A stretch of 64,000 nt of DNA from Paulownia fortunei. Its lineage: Eukaryota; Streptophyta; Magnoliopsida; Lamiales; Paulowniaceae. A program made the translations under genes and the position numbers. Below the pieces are notes generated by a model. It saw only the letters and a program-made list of their open reading frames with translations. It did not search any database and was not told the origin of the DNA. The stretch is taken from positions 11,811,993 through 11,875,992 of the forward strand of contig CM033109.1 of the NCBI GenBank assembly GCA_019321725.1, read 5' to 3'. Of this stretch, positions 1 through 11,515 are shown piece after piece; the stretch's first letter is position 1; every line of letters begins with the position of its first letter.

Positions 1-335
1 CTTGACTTGAATTAGTATGTTTTGGAAGGAAGAACATAAGTGATAATTATGTGAGTCATTCCTCTAGAATTTCTTATTCATAAAGTGTTTGTTGTATTGC
101 TTCTAAGAACTCTAGTTTTATCTTTGCAATTTTTATCTTATTCTACTTTGTTTACCAATCATCACTTAATTTTTTAGATAAAATTAGGACTATTTGAACT
201 ACAATACTTGCTGCAAATTTTAGTTACAATCCTTGCAGATACTCAACTCAACTCACCGTTGTATTAAAACTTGACACCGTGCACTTGCGATTTGCAAAAT
301 ATATCACGAACAGAAAGCATGAAGCCTGTGCTGCA
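1..335 (+). repeat. Family B LTR, 3' end fragment
   Basis: This is the terminal part of an Athila-like LTR. It matches 16745-17085 almost base for base, including the closing pattern of an ATCCTTG..GATAC stretch, then TTGACACCGTGCACTTGCG, then TTTGCAAAATATATCACG. This kind of ending is usual just before the primer binding site of Athila/Tat elements. The left part lies outside the window. The right edge runs straight into the tail of an A-type LTR at about 336-345, so the element body is missing here. Sequence homology within the window is seen directly; the Athila assignment is inferred from the style of the LTR end. Confidence 0.6.
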
Positions 336-344
336 AATTTTTAT

Positions 345-751
345 CAACCTAGTCAACCAACCAACCAAATTGCACCATTTTGCATACTTTTAGTTCTTAG
401 CCAAAGGTAACATATTTCAAGTACATATTTAGGCAACTAATCACTTTATCATACAACTAGTATGGAGAAATACAAATAATTCATCTCATGGCCATTCAAT
501 ACATCAATCTTCCTTAATCGAGATACCGAGCTTTTCACTACAAAAAGGCACTTAAGCAATATGTTAAATCAAGAAACAAAAGTTTGATCTCATATTTTAT
601 GTACTAATGCATGTTAAAGCATAACTAAAGTATATAATAACAATTATTCATATTCATGTAATCATGCTATTTGTATGACATAATTCGATAATGCACATTG
701 ATTAGATGCAAAATGCTTATTATTGGAGAGAATTGAGAATTGGGCATTACA
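345..751 (-). repeat. A1 3' LTR, truncated
   Basis: About 407 bp of the element-sense start of the LTR remain, ending on the plus strand with GGGCATTACA next to the polypurine tract. The sequence aligns with the last part of the complete LTR at 5547-7825 (its 7415-7825 segment). The other roughly 1.87 kb is absent; family B LTR sequence takes its place. Confidence 0.85.
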
Positions 752-2280
752 ATCCATCATTCCTTATAAAAATTTCATCATCGAAATTTGACGTATCAAA
801 TAATTCTAGATATTTGCTCTGCATTTCTTCTTCTCTTTCCCATGTTGCTTCTTCTATAGCATGATTCCTCCACAACACTTTAACAAGTCGAATCTTTTTT
901 GTTCTCAATTCTTTTTCCTTCTGATCTAGAATTTGTACTTGTTTCTCTTCATAGGCTAAATCAGGAGTCAATTCCAATGGTTCATAACTCAACTCATGAG
1001 AGGGGTTTGAAATGTACTTCCTCAACATAGACAGATGGAAAATATTGTGAACACTAGATAATGACGGAGGTAGAGCCACTCTATAAGCTTTATCACCAAC
1101 TCTTTCGAGAATCTCAAATGGGCCGACATACCTTGGGCTTAGTTTTCCTTTCTTTCCAAATCTCATGACATCTTTCATGGAAGCTACTTTTAAGAACACA
1201 TGATCCCCAACAAGAAACTCTAGGTCTTTTCTCCATTTATCTGCATAACTTTTCTGTCTATTTTGCATGATCTTCATTCTCTCTCGTATCTTCTCCACTA
1301 TCGTAGTGGTATGTTGAACTATTTCTAGACTAAGTAAGCTTCGTTCTCCAACTTTATCCCAATGAACTAGAGACCTACATTTTCTTCCATACAATGCTTT
1401 ATAAGGCGTCATTCCAATTATTGATTGGTAGCTATTATTATAAGTAAACTCCACTAAGGGAAGCTTAGCATCCCAACTCCCTTGAAAATCTAGCACACAA
1501 GCTCTTAATATATCCTCTAATATCTTAATAACGCTCTCTGATTGTCCATCACTTTGTGGATGAAATGTTGTACTAAATGTAAGTTTTGTTCCCATGGCAC
1601 TGTGTAAGCTCTTCCAAAATGTAGATGTAAACTTAGGATCTCTGTCGGACACTATTGAAACTAGCTCCCCATGTAACCTGACTATTTCTTTAATATATTA
1701 TTGAGCATACTGGTCCATATTGTATGTGGATTTCACTGGAAGAAAATGGGTTGATTTAGTTAATCTATCAACAATCACCCATATGGAATTATACCCCTTT
1801 TGTGTTCTAGGTAATCCAAGCACAAAGTCCATTGTAATATGCTCCCATTTCCACTCTAGAATCAACAAAAGCTTCAACAACCCGATGGTCTTTGATGTTC
1901 AATCTTAAATCATTGACAAGTTAGACATTCAACCATAAATTTTGCCATATCTCTCTTTATTTTAGGCCACCAATAATGTTGTTGTAAGTCCTTATATATT
2001 TTTGTGCTACCTGGGTGTACCGAGTAAGGAGTAGTATGAGATTCTTCTAAAATATCTGTTTTCAAGGCCTTGTCAAATGGCACACACAGTCTCCCTTTAT
2101 ATCGAATAATCCCATCATCAGTAATAGAGAAGTCTGGCCTCTTTCCACCCTCAATCATTCTTTTCAATCTACACAAATGCATGTCTACCTTTTGACCTTC
2201 TTTGATTCTATCTTGAAGTGCAAGTCTCAACACTAAGGCTGACAATGAACACTTTTTCTCTTTAGATACAATTTCAAGCT
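747..2280 (-). pseudogene. A1 integrase with C-terminal chromodomain, broken
   Basis: Integrase joins the cDNA to host DNA. Reading down the minus strand: a HHCC zinc domain (SHTTPYSVH...CLTC, about 1910-2080), the catalytic core with its first Asp in ITMDFVLG, the second in SDRDPKF and the Glu in DGQSES, then a GPFEI-type C-terminal region and a chromodomain (VQILDQKEKELRTKK...VLWRNHAIEEATWE). All three catalytic residues are present. From 747 to 1880 the frame is open except for one CAA-to-TAA change (1698-1700; A2 has CAA there). A frameshift between about 1880 and 1910 separates the zinc domain. The chromodomain is known in this lineage to bind methylated histone H3. One of the least damaged integrases in the window, but not functional as it stands. 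Confidence 0.9.
752..764 (-). other. Polypurine tract of A1
   Basis: On the minus strand this is a purine-rich run, AGGAATGATGGAT, directly before the LTR start TGTAATGCCC. It would prime plus-strand DNA synthesis. It differs at a few bases from the AGGAAGGAAGGAT seen in A3 and A4 (20585-20597, 27381-27393) and from A2 (7826-7838). Confidence 0.6.
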
Positions 2281-3831
2281 CTAATCTCTACAAATCCAGT
2301 AATATTAACTTATGTATAACAAAAACAGAAGATGTGGATATTCTGCTCAATGCATCTGCAACCACATTCGCTTTACCAGGATGATAGTTGATCACACAAT
2401 CATAATCCTTCACAAGTTCTAACCATCTTCTTTGTCTCATATTCAGCTTTTTTTGGGTAAAGAAGTACTTCAAACTCTTATGATCTGTGTATATCTCACA
2501 ATTCTCACCATACAAATAATGTCTCCAAAATTTCAAGGCAAAAACCACAGCAGCAAGTTCCAAATCATAGGTTGGATAATTCTTCTCATATTCCTTCAAT
2601 TGTCTTGAAGCATAGGCAATAACTTTCCCATTTTGCATTAAAACAGCACCCAAACCATTTTTTGAAGCCTCGCTATATACCACAAATCCATCAATTCCAA
2701 TTGGAATTGTAAGAATAAGAGCTGTAGTCAATTTATGTTTCAGTTGTTGAAAACTTTTTTCACAAGCATCGGTCCACAAAAACTTCACATTCTTTCTTGT
2801 CAACATTGTCATTGGAGTTGCTATCTTTGAAAACCCCTGAACAAAGCATCGATAGTACCCTACTAATCCCAAGAAACTCCTTACTTCTGATACATTTGTT
2901 GGTGTTGGCTACTTAATGACAACTTCTACCTTGCCCGGATCAACAGAAATACCATCCTTGCATACTACATGACCTATGAATACCACTTGTTCAAGCTAAA
3001 ACTCACACTTCTTGAATTTAGCATACAACTGTTTTTCCTTAAGAACTTGCAGCACAATCTTCAAATATTCTTTGTGTTCTTCTTTATCTTTGAATAAATT
3101 AGGATATCATCAATAAACACAATCATAAATTTATCAAGATATTGCTTGAACACCCTATTCATTAGATCCATAAAAGCTGCAGGGGCATTGGTTAAACCGA
3201 AAGGCATCACTAGAAATTCATAATGTCCATACCTTGTTTGGAATGCAGTCTTTGGTATGTCTTCTTCCTTGATCTTCAATTGATGTTACCCAGAGCATAA
3301 ATTAATCTTAGAAAATATAAATGCCCAGCAATTAATCAAACAAATCATCTATTCTTGGAAGTGGATACTTATTCTTGACTGTTACTTTATTCAACTCTCT
3401 ATAATCAAAGCACAACGGCAATGTACCATCCTTCTTTTTCACAAACAACACAGGTGCTCCCCAAGGAGAATAACTAGGGCGAAAAAAACCCTTATCAAGA
3501 AATTCTTGCAATTGAACTTTTAACTCTTTCAATTCTATTGGTGCCATTCGGTATGGTGCTTTAGAAATAGGAGTAGTTTCTGGCATAACATCAATCACAA
3601 ATTCGATCTCTCGGTTCAGTGGTAGTCCTGGTAAATCATCTGGAAATACCTCAAGAAATTCTTGAACCACATCTACATTTTCTGGCTTCAATTGTGCTTC
3701 AACTGAGGTGTCTAGAACACTTGCCAAATATCCAACACAACTTTTATTCAACATCTTTTGAGCTTTTAAAGCAGATATAATTGGTAAGGACTGTGAGAAT
3801 AAGGTACCACTAAACATAAATTGTTCTTCTC
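2281..3831 (-). pseudogene. A1 reverse transcriptase and RNase H, broken
   Basis: The RT part keeps the order of the family: a linker with [10 protein letters not shown], then [70 protein letters not shown] and the catalytic FIDDILIYS (Asp-Asp codons at 3106-3111). A TAT-to-TAA stop falls in the YHQLKI motif near 3286, and the segment 3061-3279 is in a different frame from its neighbours, so paired indels must flank it. RNase H (2288-2872) has [27 protein letters not shown] and [11 protein letters not shown], but the first catalytic Asp of YSDASK reads Glu (codon 2669-2671). Most of the polyprotein from 1910 to 4654 otherwise shares one frame. Confidence 0.9.
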
Positions 3832-4240
3832 CAAGTGACTAAAAAATCACAATCTTCTTATTACAATCAATTATTGTATGATATTTCGTAAGCCAATCCA
3901 TACCCAGAATAACCTCCAAATTTGGCATCGATAAAACAATGAGATCTACGTAGAGAGTCCTATCACTAATCTGAATAGAACAAGCCCTTAACATTTGGTT
4001 GAAATCTATTTCTTCCCCAGATGGAACAGTCACATTGTACCTTACTTTTAATAAATCTGGTGTAATGCCCAATTTTCTCACAAATGCATGTGATGAAAAT
4101 GAAAGCGTAGATCCAGAATCTATCAATGCAATTGTAGGTATCCCATAAATTAAAATAGTACCTGTGACAACGGAAGCATCTGCATCAACTTGTTCTTGTG
4201 TCATTGCATATACTCTCCCCTGAACTTTCCCCTGCACTAT
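3832..4240 (-). pseudogene. A1 retropepsin-like protease
   Basis: This aspartic protease would cut the Gag-Pol polyprotein. The active-site motif LIDSGSTLSF is intact and the family flap/C-terminal motif LEVILGMDWLTKYH follows about 80 residues later. The frame is open across the domain. It ends at a TAG (codon 3839-3841) where A2, A3 and A4 have CAG, so a single C-to-T change separates protease from RT. The upstream side continues in frame into the gag zinc knuckle. Confidence 0.88.
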
Positions 4241-5343
4241 TGAGCAATCCTTTACTATATGTCCAGGATTTTTACACTTAAAGCAACGATTAGTACCACT
4301 ATAGCATTCCCCAAAATGAGTTTTCCCACACTTAGCAAATTTAGGCCTTTCAATTGTAGTAGAACTCTGCCCAACTCTAGGACATTTTTCATTCCCTTGA
4401 TTTGATTTTTACTCTCCTTTCTTCCACTGATTCAGATTTTTGGGAGTTAATACTTGCTTCTTTTGTTGATGAAATTTCTCAATCTCTTTCTCATCTAAGT
4501 CAGCCATCAAATCCTTGTCCACTAGTTCCCTGAACTCTGTTACTGAAGACATTCTCACATCTCTTCTAATTTCAGGATTAAGGCCCCTTAAGAAATGATC
4601 CATCTTCTCATTATTGTCTGGCGATGTATAGTACATACTTGCAACCCTGTTCAAATTTTCTCACATAATCACATACATACATCCCTTCTTGTTTTAACTC
4701 CAGGAATTCTTTTACTTTAAGCGACCTATCATCTCTGGTGAAATACTTATCATAAAAAATTATTTTAAACCTCTCCCAAGTTAGCTCTTCCATATTCACT
4801 GGAAGTTTAGCTCCTTCCCACCTGGTTTCATAAAAAATTATTTTAAACCTCTCCCAAGTTAGCTCTTCCATATTCACTGGAAGTTTAGCTCCTTCCCACC
4901 TGGTTTCATAAAAAATTATTTTAAACCTCTCCCAAGTTAGCTCTTCCATATTCACTGGAAGTTTAGCTCCTTCCCACCTGGTTCTAGCATCCTTCTTTAA
5001 CAAGAAGATTGCACAGAGTACCTTCTCAGCATCATCAATTCTCATGTAGTCAAAGTAGTATCCAATGATTTAACCCATTCCTCTGCAATCATAGGATCAG
5101 ACCCACCAGTAAAATCAATCGGTTCCATCTTCCTAAATTTCTCATATACAGCTTGTGAGGATCCTGTCGAGCTTGTGGTAGAGGAAGTCGCTGATTCTGT
5201 TCTTGGGTTCTTTGTTGCATATCTAGCAATTGTTGTATCTGTTCACCATGCATTCTAGTTTGTTGTTGAATGAGATCAGTCAAATTGTCCACCACAGTAT
5301 GACTACCCTCATGATCATCCATTGTCTTCTTTTTTGGAGCCAT
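4241..5343 (-). pseudogene. A1 gag (capsid/nucleocapsid), with internal triplication
   Basis: Gag builds the particle and packages RNA. The likely start is the ATG at 5341-5343 ([13 protein letters not shown]), chosen because A3 has a similar start at 24998-25000. The retrotransposon gag domain has [15 protein letters not shown] and [22 protein letters not shown] (4611-5045). The nucleocapsid has a CCHC knuckle, CFKCKNPGHIVKDC (about 4250-4290), preceded by CGKTHFGEC. Frameshifts lie near 4640 and between 5045 and 5089, and a stop lies just before 4409. A 78-bp segment is present three times in frame at 4751-4984, which no other copy here shows. Confidence 0.88.
4751..4984 (-). repeat. Three 78-bp tandem copies inside A1 gag
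   Basis: Units start at 4751, 4829 and 4907 and look identical by eye apart from the last base. Each encodes 26 residues ([18 protein letters not shown] and the following RFKIIFYE), so the frame is kept. A3 carries one copy at the matching place (about 24560-24645). The junction runs from TTTCAT to ACCTGG, with no long flanking homology seen. Confidence 0.95.
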
Positions 5344-5530
5344 GACCTGATATACATTACCCAATCTCATTCTATTCATTAGCCAATAATAAATGCATAA
5401 TCATGATAATAACATGGAATTAAATTTAATCAAATAAACATAAAGGCAAATAAACAAGTAGTTAACCGAGTTTCCCAGCCAGGATGTGTTCATATGCCTT
5501 CTTCAGTCTACAGGAACAACTAAACCTCCA

Positions 5531-5541
5531 CTCTGATACCA
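5531..5541 (-). other. Primer binding site of A1 (initiator tRNA-Met)
   Basis: The minus strand reads TGGTATCAGAG, complementary to the 3' end of initiator tRNA-Met. It lies 5 bp inside the LTR boundary at 5547. The next base differs from the 12-base match in A3. Confidence 0.9.
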
Positions 5542-5546
5542 CAAAC

Positions 5547-7825
5547 TGTATCACCCCTTAACCTAACTGTAGAGCCTAAACAAGCTGATATAGTTAAGAC
5601 AAGAAATGTTAACTTTTCATCAATAATAGAGTTATGGTTTTAATAAAAGTTCCCATTTTGAGCTATAAGAGAAAGAGCTTGAATCGTTTTAAACACACCA
5701 TATACATATATCAAAACTGAGTACATCTATTTATACAACCATAATAGAGCGGCTTATTTAAAAATAAAATAGAGTTTTCAAAATAAACTACAAAATAGTT
5801 TGAAGCATGGCATATGAACAAATCTCTATCTGGCCGCTCTAGAGACTCAGTCAAGCTCTAAACCTGTACATTTCCAAATGCATCACATGAATCTAATGAG
5901 CTAAAGGCTCAGTAAGATGAAACTAGTGCAATAATAAATAACATATATGCACATCTCATAAATCATTAAATACATTATTCCATTTAATAACTTTCATTCA
6001 TAAATCATTGTTTAGGGCCTTGAACTGTGGTACCTAACTAATAGCGATAGACCGTGGTTTTAGGAACCTGTTCATAATGATTGGCCAATAAGAGAACTAA
6101 TACGGGGTTTTCATACTTGGTCTTTCAACCTCAGGTATTAGCCATATTCTATCTCATTCATTGTGTCTTTTCTATACCGGTTTTTCAATCTCAAGTATTT
6201 ACCACCATATGTTGGGTCCACCGGTCCCTCCCGCGTCCCTTGTCTACCCGACCATCAATCAAGTACCATACTTCCTTTTCAAAAACCTCATTATATCCTT
6301 AATAGTATCATGCTTCATAAACCATAAATGCATCAAATATTACATCATTTTACAAATAATAACAATCACATTAAAACATGAACAACATTATGTGATTCTT
6401 GTGATACAGCAAATGAAAGCTTCAACTTACCTCAAGTCCACTTTGTGCTAAGTGAAAAGGCCAATCTTTTTGGAAGATAGGATGTGTTAAAGAACTAACA
6501 TAATCAAATCATGTACCTTTTAATATCCTTTTTATAAATCATGTAGTCTATTCTACTTAAAATCATATACACTTTTTAATTTTTTGTAAACAATTCCATA
6601 TCAATTACATAACCTTAAAAATAATGCATACTCCATATTTTACTACTAATTCAAGATATTAAACATTAGGGAAGCATTAAATAACTAATAATTCAAACAT
6701 AATTATTAGGGCAGCCTACAAAATATGAACACAATCCGAATTAAAATGATGTAAACTTGATTCTAACTTAAATTGATTCTAACCTTCAATTAAGCAAACT
6801 AATTGTTATTGTTCACAATCATTTGTAGGAACCTTCAAACACAATATAAGCATTACAAAATCAATAGAAACAAGTAAATTAAATAATTTCACAAGACTAT
6901 CAATTTTGCTAAAAACTAGCTTAACTAGCTTGGTTTTGGCTTCAAGGGTAACTTAAGTTTTCAATCATACAAAAACATACTAAAACATGTAACCATCCAA
7001 GATACTATAAATTCATCATAAGAAACATTGAAAAAGAATATACCTTGATTAAGTTGGAATTAAGCTTAAAAATCAACGGTTTTCAAGCTTAAAAGGGTGG
7101 AAACTTATTCTAGTTTGTGTTCTATGGATTCCTATGGATTGAATTCAATTTTTATGAGTATGAGAGTGTAGAAATTTGGGAGAAACTTAGGAGAATAAGG
7201 GCTGGTCATTTTTTAGGTGCTTCCAGAAGAAATATGGATGAAAATGATTTCTTTGACCTTTCAAAGAGAGGTAAGTGGAGGGCTATGATTGGTTGCATCA
7301 TGCTTGGTGTCTTCTTATGCCAAAAGCCACGTTTATAGGCTATGGAGATGACAAAAATTATGTTTTGGTGTTGTAATCAAGTGCAATGAGGTTTACAATA
7401 ATCTCCATGCAACTTAGTCAACCAACCAACCAAATTGTACCATTTTGCATACTTTTAGTTCTTAGCCAAATGTAACATATTTCAAGTACATATTTAGGCA
7501 AATAATCACTTTATCATACAACTAGTATGGAGCAATACAAATAATTCATCTCATGGCCATTCAATACATCAATCTTCCTTAACCTAGATACCGAGCTTTT
7601 CACAATAAAAAGGCACTTAAGGAATATGTTAAATCAAGAAACAAAAGTTTGATCTCATATTTTATGTACTAATGCATGTTGAAGCATAACTAAAGCATAT
7701 AATAACAATTATTCATGTTCATGCAATCCTGCTATTTGTATGACATAATTCGATAATGCACATTGATTAGATGCAAAATGCTTATTATTGGCTATGTAGG
7801 AGAGAATTGAGAATTTGATATTACA
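5547..7825 (-). repeat. Full A-family LTR shared by A1 (5') and A2 (3')
   Basis: This 2279-bp LTR begins on the plus strand with TGTATCACCCC next to the A1 primer site and ends with TATTACA next to the A2 polypurine tract. It would act as promoter and terminator of both copies. It holds two imperfect direct repeats around TTTCAACCTCAGGTATTAGCC (about 6115-6220), also seen in the other LTRs. Short open frames inside it (6081-6302, 7117-7338) do not stay open in all LTR copies and are not counted as genes. Confidence 0.93.
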
Positions 7826-9330
7826 ATCTTTCCTTCCTTATAAAAATTTCGTCCTCGAAATTTGACGTATCAAATAATTCTGGATATTTGCTCTGCATTT
7901 CTTCTTTTCTTTCCCATGTTGCTTCTTCTATAACATGATTCCTCCATAATACTTTAACAAGTCGAATCTTTTTTGTTCTCAATTCTTTTTCCTTCTGATC
8001 TAGAATTTGCACTTGTTTCTCTTCATAGGCTAAATTAGGAGTCAATTCCAACGGTTCATAACTCAACTCATGAGAGGGGTTTGAAATGTACTTCCTCAAT
8101 ATAGACAGATGGAAAATATTGTGAACACTAGATAATGACGGAGGTAGAGCCACTCTATAAGCTTTATCACCAACTCTTTCGAGAATCTCGAATGGGCCGA
8201 CATACCTTGGGCTTAGTTTTCCTTTCTTTCCAAATCTCATGACACCTTTCATGGAAGCTACTTTTAAGAACACATGATCCCCAACAATAAACTCTAGATC
8301 TTTTCTCCATTTATCTTCATAACTTTTATGTCTATTTTGTGCGATCTTCATTCTCTCTCGTATCTTCTCCACTACCGTAGTGGTATGTTGAACTATTTCT
8401 AAATCAAGGAAGCTTCGTTCTCCAACTTTATCCAATGAACTAGAGATCTACATTTTCTTCCATACAATGCTTCATAAGGCGTCATTCCAATTATTGATTG
8501 GTAGCAATTATTATAAGTAAACTCCACTAAGGAAGCTTAGCATCCCAAGTCCCTTGAAATTCTAGCACACAAGCTCTTAATATATCCTCTAATATCTAAA
8601 TAACCCTCTCTGATTGTCCATCACTTTGTGGATGAATGTTGTATTAAATGCAAGTTTTATTCCCATGGCACTGTGTAAGCTCTTCCAAAATATAGATGTA
8701 AACTTAGGATCTCTGTCGGACATAATTGAAACTGGCACCCCATGTAACCTAACTTTCTCTTTAATATATTGTTGAGCATACTGGTCCATATTGTATGTGG
8801 ATTTCACTGGAAGAAAATGGGCTGATTTAGTTAATATATCAATAATCACCCATATGGAATTATACCCCTTTTGTGTTCTAGGTTATCCAAGTACAAAGTC
8901 TATTGTAATGTGCTCCTATTTCCACTCTAGAATCAACAAAAGCTTCAACAACCCCGATGGTCTTTGATGTTCAATCTTAAATTGTTGACAAGTTAGACAT
9001 TCAACCACAAAATTTGCCATATCTCTCTTCATTTTAGGCCACCAATAATGTTGTTGTAAGTTCTTATACATTTTTGTGCTAACTTGGTGTACCGAGTAAG
9101 GAGTAGTATGAGATTCTTCTAAAATATCTGTTTTCATGGCCTTGTCAAAGGCACACACAGTCTCCCTTTATATCGAATAATCTCATAATCAGTAATAGAG
9201 AAGTCTGGCCTCTTTCCACCCTCAATCATTCTTTTCAATCTACACAAATGCATATCTACCTTTTGATCTTCTTTGATTCTATCTTGAAGTGCAGGTCCCA
9301 ACACTAAGGCTGACAACGAACACTTTTTTC
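7826..9330 (-). pseudogene. A2 integrase with chromodomain, broken
   Basis: The order is as in A1: zinc domain (ESHTTPYSVH...CLTCQ, about 8975-9158), catalytic core (8589-8849 with MSDRDPKFTSIFWKSLHSAMG) and C-terminal chromodomain (7821-8435). The open frame 7821-8435 ends upstream near the WDKVGE motif, where a base is missing relative to A1, and further small deletions occur at 8450-8650 (for example AAGGAAGCTT for AAGGGAAGCTT). The site that is a stop in A1 (1698) is CAA-CAA here. The part of the core holding the catalytic Glu is out of frame with the rest. Confidence 0.88.
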
Positions 9331-10424
9331 CTTTAGGTACAGTTTCAAGCTCTTATTATTTGTGTATATCTCACACTTCTCACCATACAAATAATATCTC
9401 CAACTTTTCAAGGCAAAAACCACAGTAGCAAGTTCCAAATCATGGGTTGGATAATTCTTTTCATATTCCTTCAATTATCTTGAGGCATAGGCAATAACTT
9501 TCCCATTTTGCATTAAAAGAACACCTAAACCATTAATTGAAGCATCGTTATATACCACAAATCCACCAATTCTAATTGGAATTGGAAGAACAGGAGCTGT
9601 AGTCAATTTATGTTTCAGTTCTTGAAAACTTTTTTCTCAAGCATCGGTCCACAAGAACTTCACATTCTTTCTTGTCAACATTGTCATTGGAGTTGCCCGG
9701 ATCAACAGAAATACCATCCTTGGATACTACATGACCTAGGAATACCACTTGTTCAAGCCAAAAGTCACACTTCTTGAATTTAGCATACAACTATTTTTCC
9801 TTAAGAACTTGCAGCACAATCTTCAAATATTCTTTGTGTTCTTCTTTATCCTATGAATAAATTAGGATATCATCAATAAACACAATTACAAATTTATCAA
9901 GATATTGCTTGAACACCCTATTCATTAGATCCATAAAAGCTGCAGGGGCATTGGTTAAATCGAAAGGCATCACTAGAAATTCATAATGTCCATATCTTGT
10001 TCGTAATGCAGTCTTTGGTATGTCCTCTTCCTTGATCTTCAATTGATGATACCCAGAGCGCAAATCAATCTTAGAAAATACAGATGCCCTGCAATTGATC
10101 AAACAAATCATCTATTCTTGGAAGTGGATACTTATTCTTGACTGTTACTTTATTCAACTCTCTATAATCAATGTACAACTGCAATGTACCATCCTTCTTT
10201 TTCACAAACAACACAGGTGCTCCCCAAGGAGAATAACTAGGGCGAAAAAAACCTTTATCAAGCAATTCTTACAATTAAACTTTTGACTCTTTCAATTCTG
10301 TTGGTGCCATTCGGTATGGTGCTTTAGAAATAGGAGTACTTTCTGGCATAAGATCAATCACAAATTCGATCTGTCAATTCGGTGGTAGTCCCGGTAAATC
10401 ATCAGGGAATACCTCAAGAAATTC
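9331..10424 (-). pseudogene. A2 reverse transcriptase and RNase H, with two internal deletions
   Basis: RT motifs [38 protein letters not shown] (10071-10265), [25 protein letters not shown] and FIDDILIYS (Asp-Asp codons 9869-9874) are present over two overlapping frames. Compared with A1, about 190 bp are missing at 9345-9355, removing RNase H after the YTDHK region, and about 115 bp are missing at 9697-9702, removing the RT connection. Both breaks sit at short shared words (AAGCTCT/AAACTCT; TTGC), which suggests small-homology deletions. The domain cannot be functional. Confidence 0.88.
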
Positions 10425-10963
10425 TTAAACCATATCTACATTTTCAGGCTTCAATTGTGCTTCAACTGAGGTGTCTAGAACACTTGCCAAATATCCAACA
10501 CAACTTTTATTCAACATCTTTTGAGCTTTCAAAGGAGATATAATTCGTAATGACCGTGAGAATAAGGTACCACTAAACATAAATTGTTCTTTTCCAGGTG
10601 GCTGAAAAATCACAATTTTCTTGTTACAATCAATTATTGCATGATATTTGGTAAGCCAATCCATACCTAGAATAACCTCAAAATTTGGCATCGATAAAAC
10701 AACGAGATCTGCGTAGAGAGTCCTATCACTAATCTAAATAGAACAAGCCCTTAACATTTGGTTGGAATCCATTTCTTCCCCGAATGGAACAGTCACACTG
10801 TACCTTACTTTTAATAAATCTAGTGTAATGCCCAATTTTCTCACAAATACATGTGATGCAAATGAAAGCGTAGATCCAGAATCTATCAATGCAATTGCAG
10901 GTATCCCATAAATTAAAATAGTACCTGTGACTACAGAAGCATCTGCATCAACTTGTTCTTGTA
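10425..10963 (-). pseudogene. A2 protease
   Basis: The catalytic motif ALIDSGSTLSFASHVF is intact (10734-11009) and the later EVILGMDWLTKYHAIID motif is present (10425-10691). A stop (CAG to TAG type, near 10736) divides the two. It lies directly downstream of the zinc-knuckle part of gag, as in the other copies. Confidence 0.85.
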
Positions 10964-11515
10964 TCATTGCATATACTCCCCCTGAACTTTCCCCTGCACT
11001 GTTGGGCAATCCTTTGCTATATGTCCAGGCTTTTTACACTTAAAGCAACAATTAGTACCACTATAGCATTCCCCAAAATGATTTTTCCCACACTTAGCAT
11101 ATTTAGGCCTTTCAATTGTAGTAGAACTCTGCCCAACTCTAGGACATTTTTCATTCCCTTGATTTGATTTTTTCTCTCCTTTCTTCCACTGATTCAGATT
11201 TTTGGGAGTTAATACTTGCTTCTTTTGTTGATGAAAATTTTCAATCTCTTTCATCTAAGTCAGCCATCAAAGCCTTGTCCACTAATTCCCTGAACTCTGT
11301 TACTGAAGACATTCTCACATATCTTCTAATTTTAGGATTAAGGCCTCTCAAGAAATGATCCATCTTCTTATTGTTATCTCTGGCGATGTATGATACATAC
11401 TTGCAACCCTGTCAATTTTCTCACATAATCACATATAGACATCCCTTCTTATTTTAACTCCAGGAATTCTTTTACTTTACGTGACCTAGCATCTCTGGTG
11501 AAATACTTATCATAA
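10964..11515 (-). pseudogene. A2 gag, C-terminal half only
   Basis: What remains is the end of the capsid domain and the nucleocapsid: [20 protein letters not shown], then CGKNHFGEC and the knuckle CFKCKKPGHIAKDC. The sequence stops abruptly at CTTATCATAA (11506-11515) and continues as LTR. The N-terminal half of gag, the leader, the primer binding site and the first 193 bp or so of the LTR are missing. The identical break occurs in A4 at 30621-30630. Confidence 0.9.
11511..11515. other. Deletion junction in A2, CATAA shared by both sides
   Basis: In A1 the word CATAA occurs in gag at 4751-4755 and in the LTR at 5740-5744. In A2 these two points are fused through a single CATAA. This is the expected scar of a deletion between short direct repeats. 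Confidence 0.85.

Noticed and set aside
3839..3841. TAG between protease and RT in A1 as a programmed readthrough site
   Set aside because: A2, A3 and A4 have CAG at that place, so it is a simple mutation.
6081..6451. Frames of 73 and 96 codons in the A LTR, repeated at 11876, 15688, 18785, 25818 and 30990
   Set aside because: They lie over an imperfect direct repeat in the LTR, differ in frame and length between copies and resemble no protein.
7117..7338. Plus-strand frame in the A LTR, with relatives at 19875-20135 and in the other LTRs
   Set aside because: It recurs because the LTR recurs. Stops and a 35-bp loss appear in other copies (12900s, 26700s, 32060s), so it shows no constraint.
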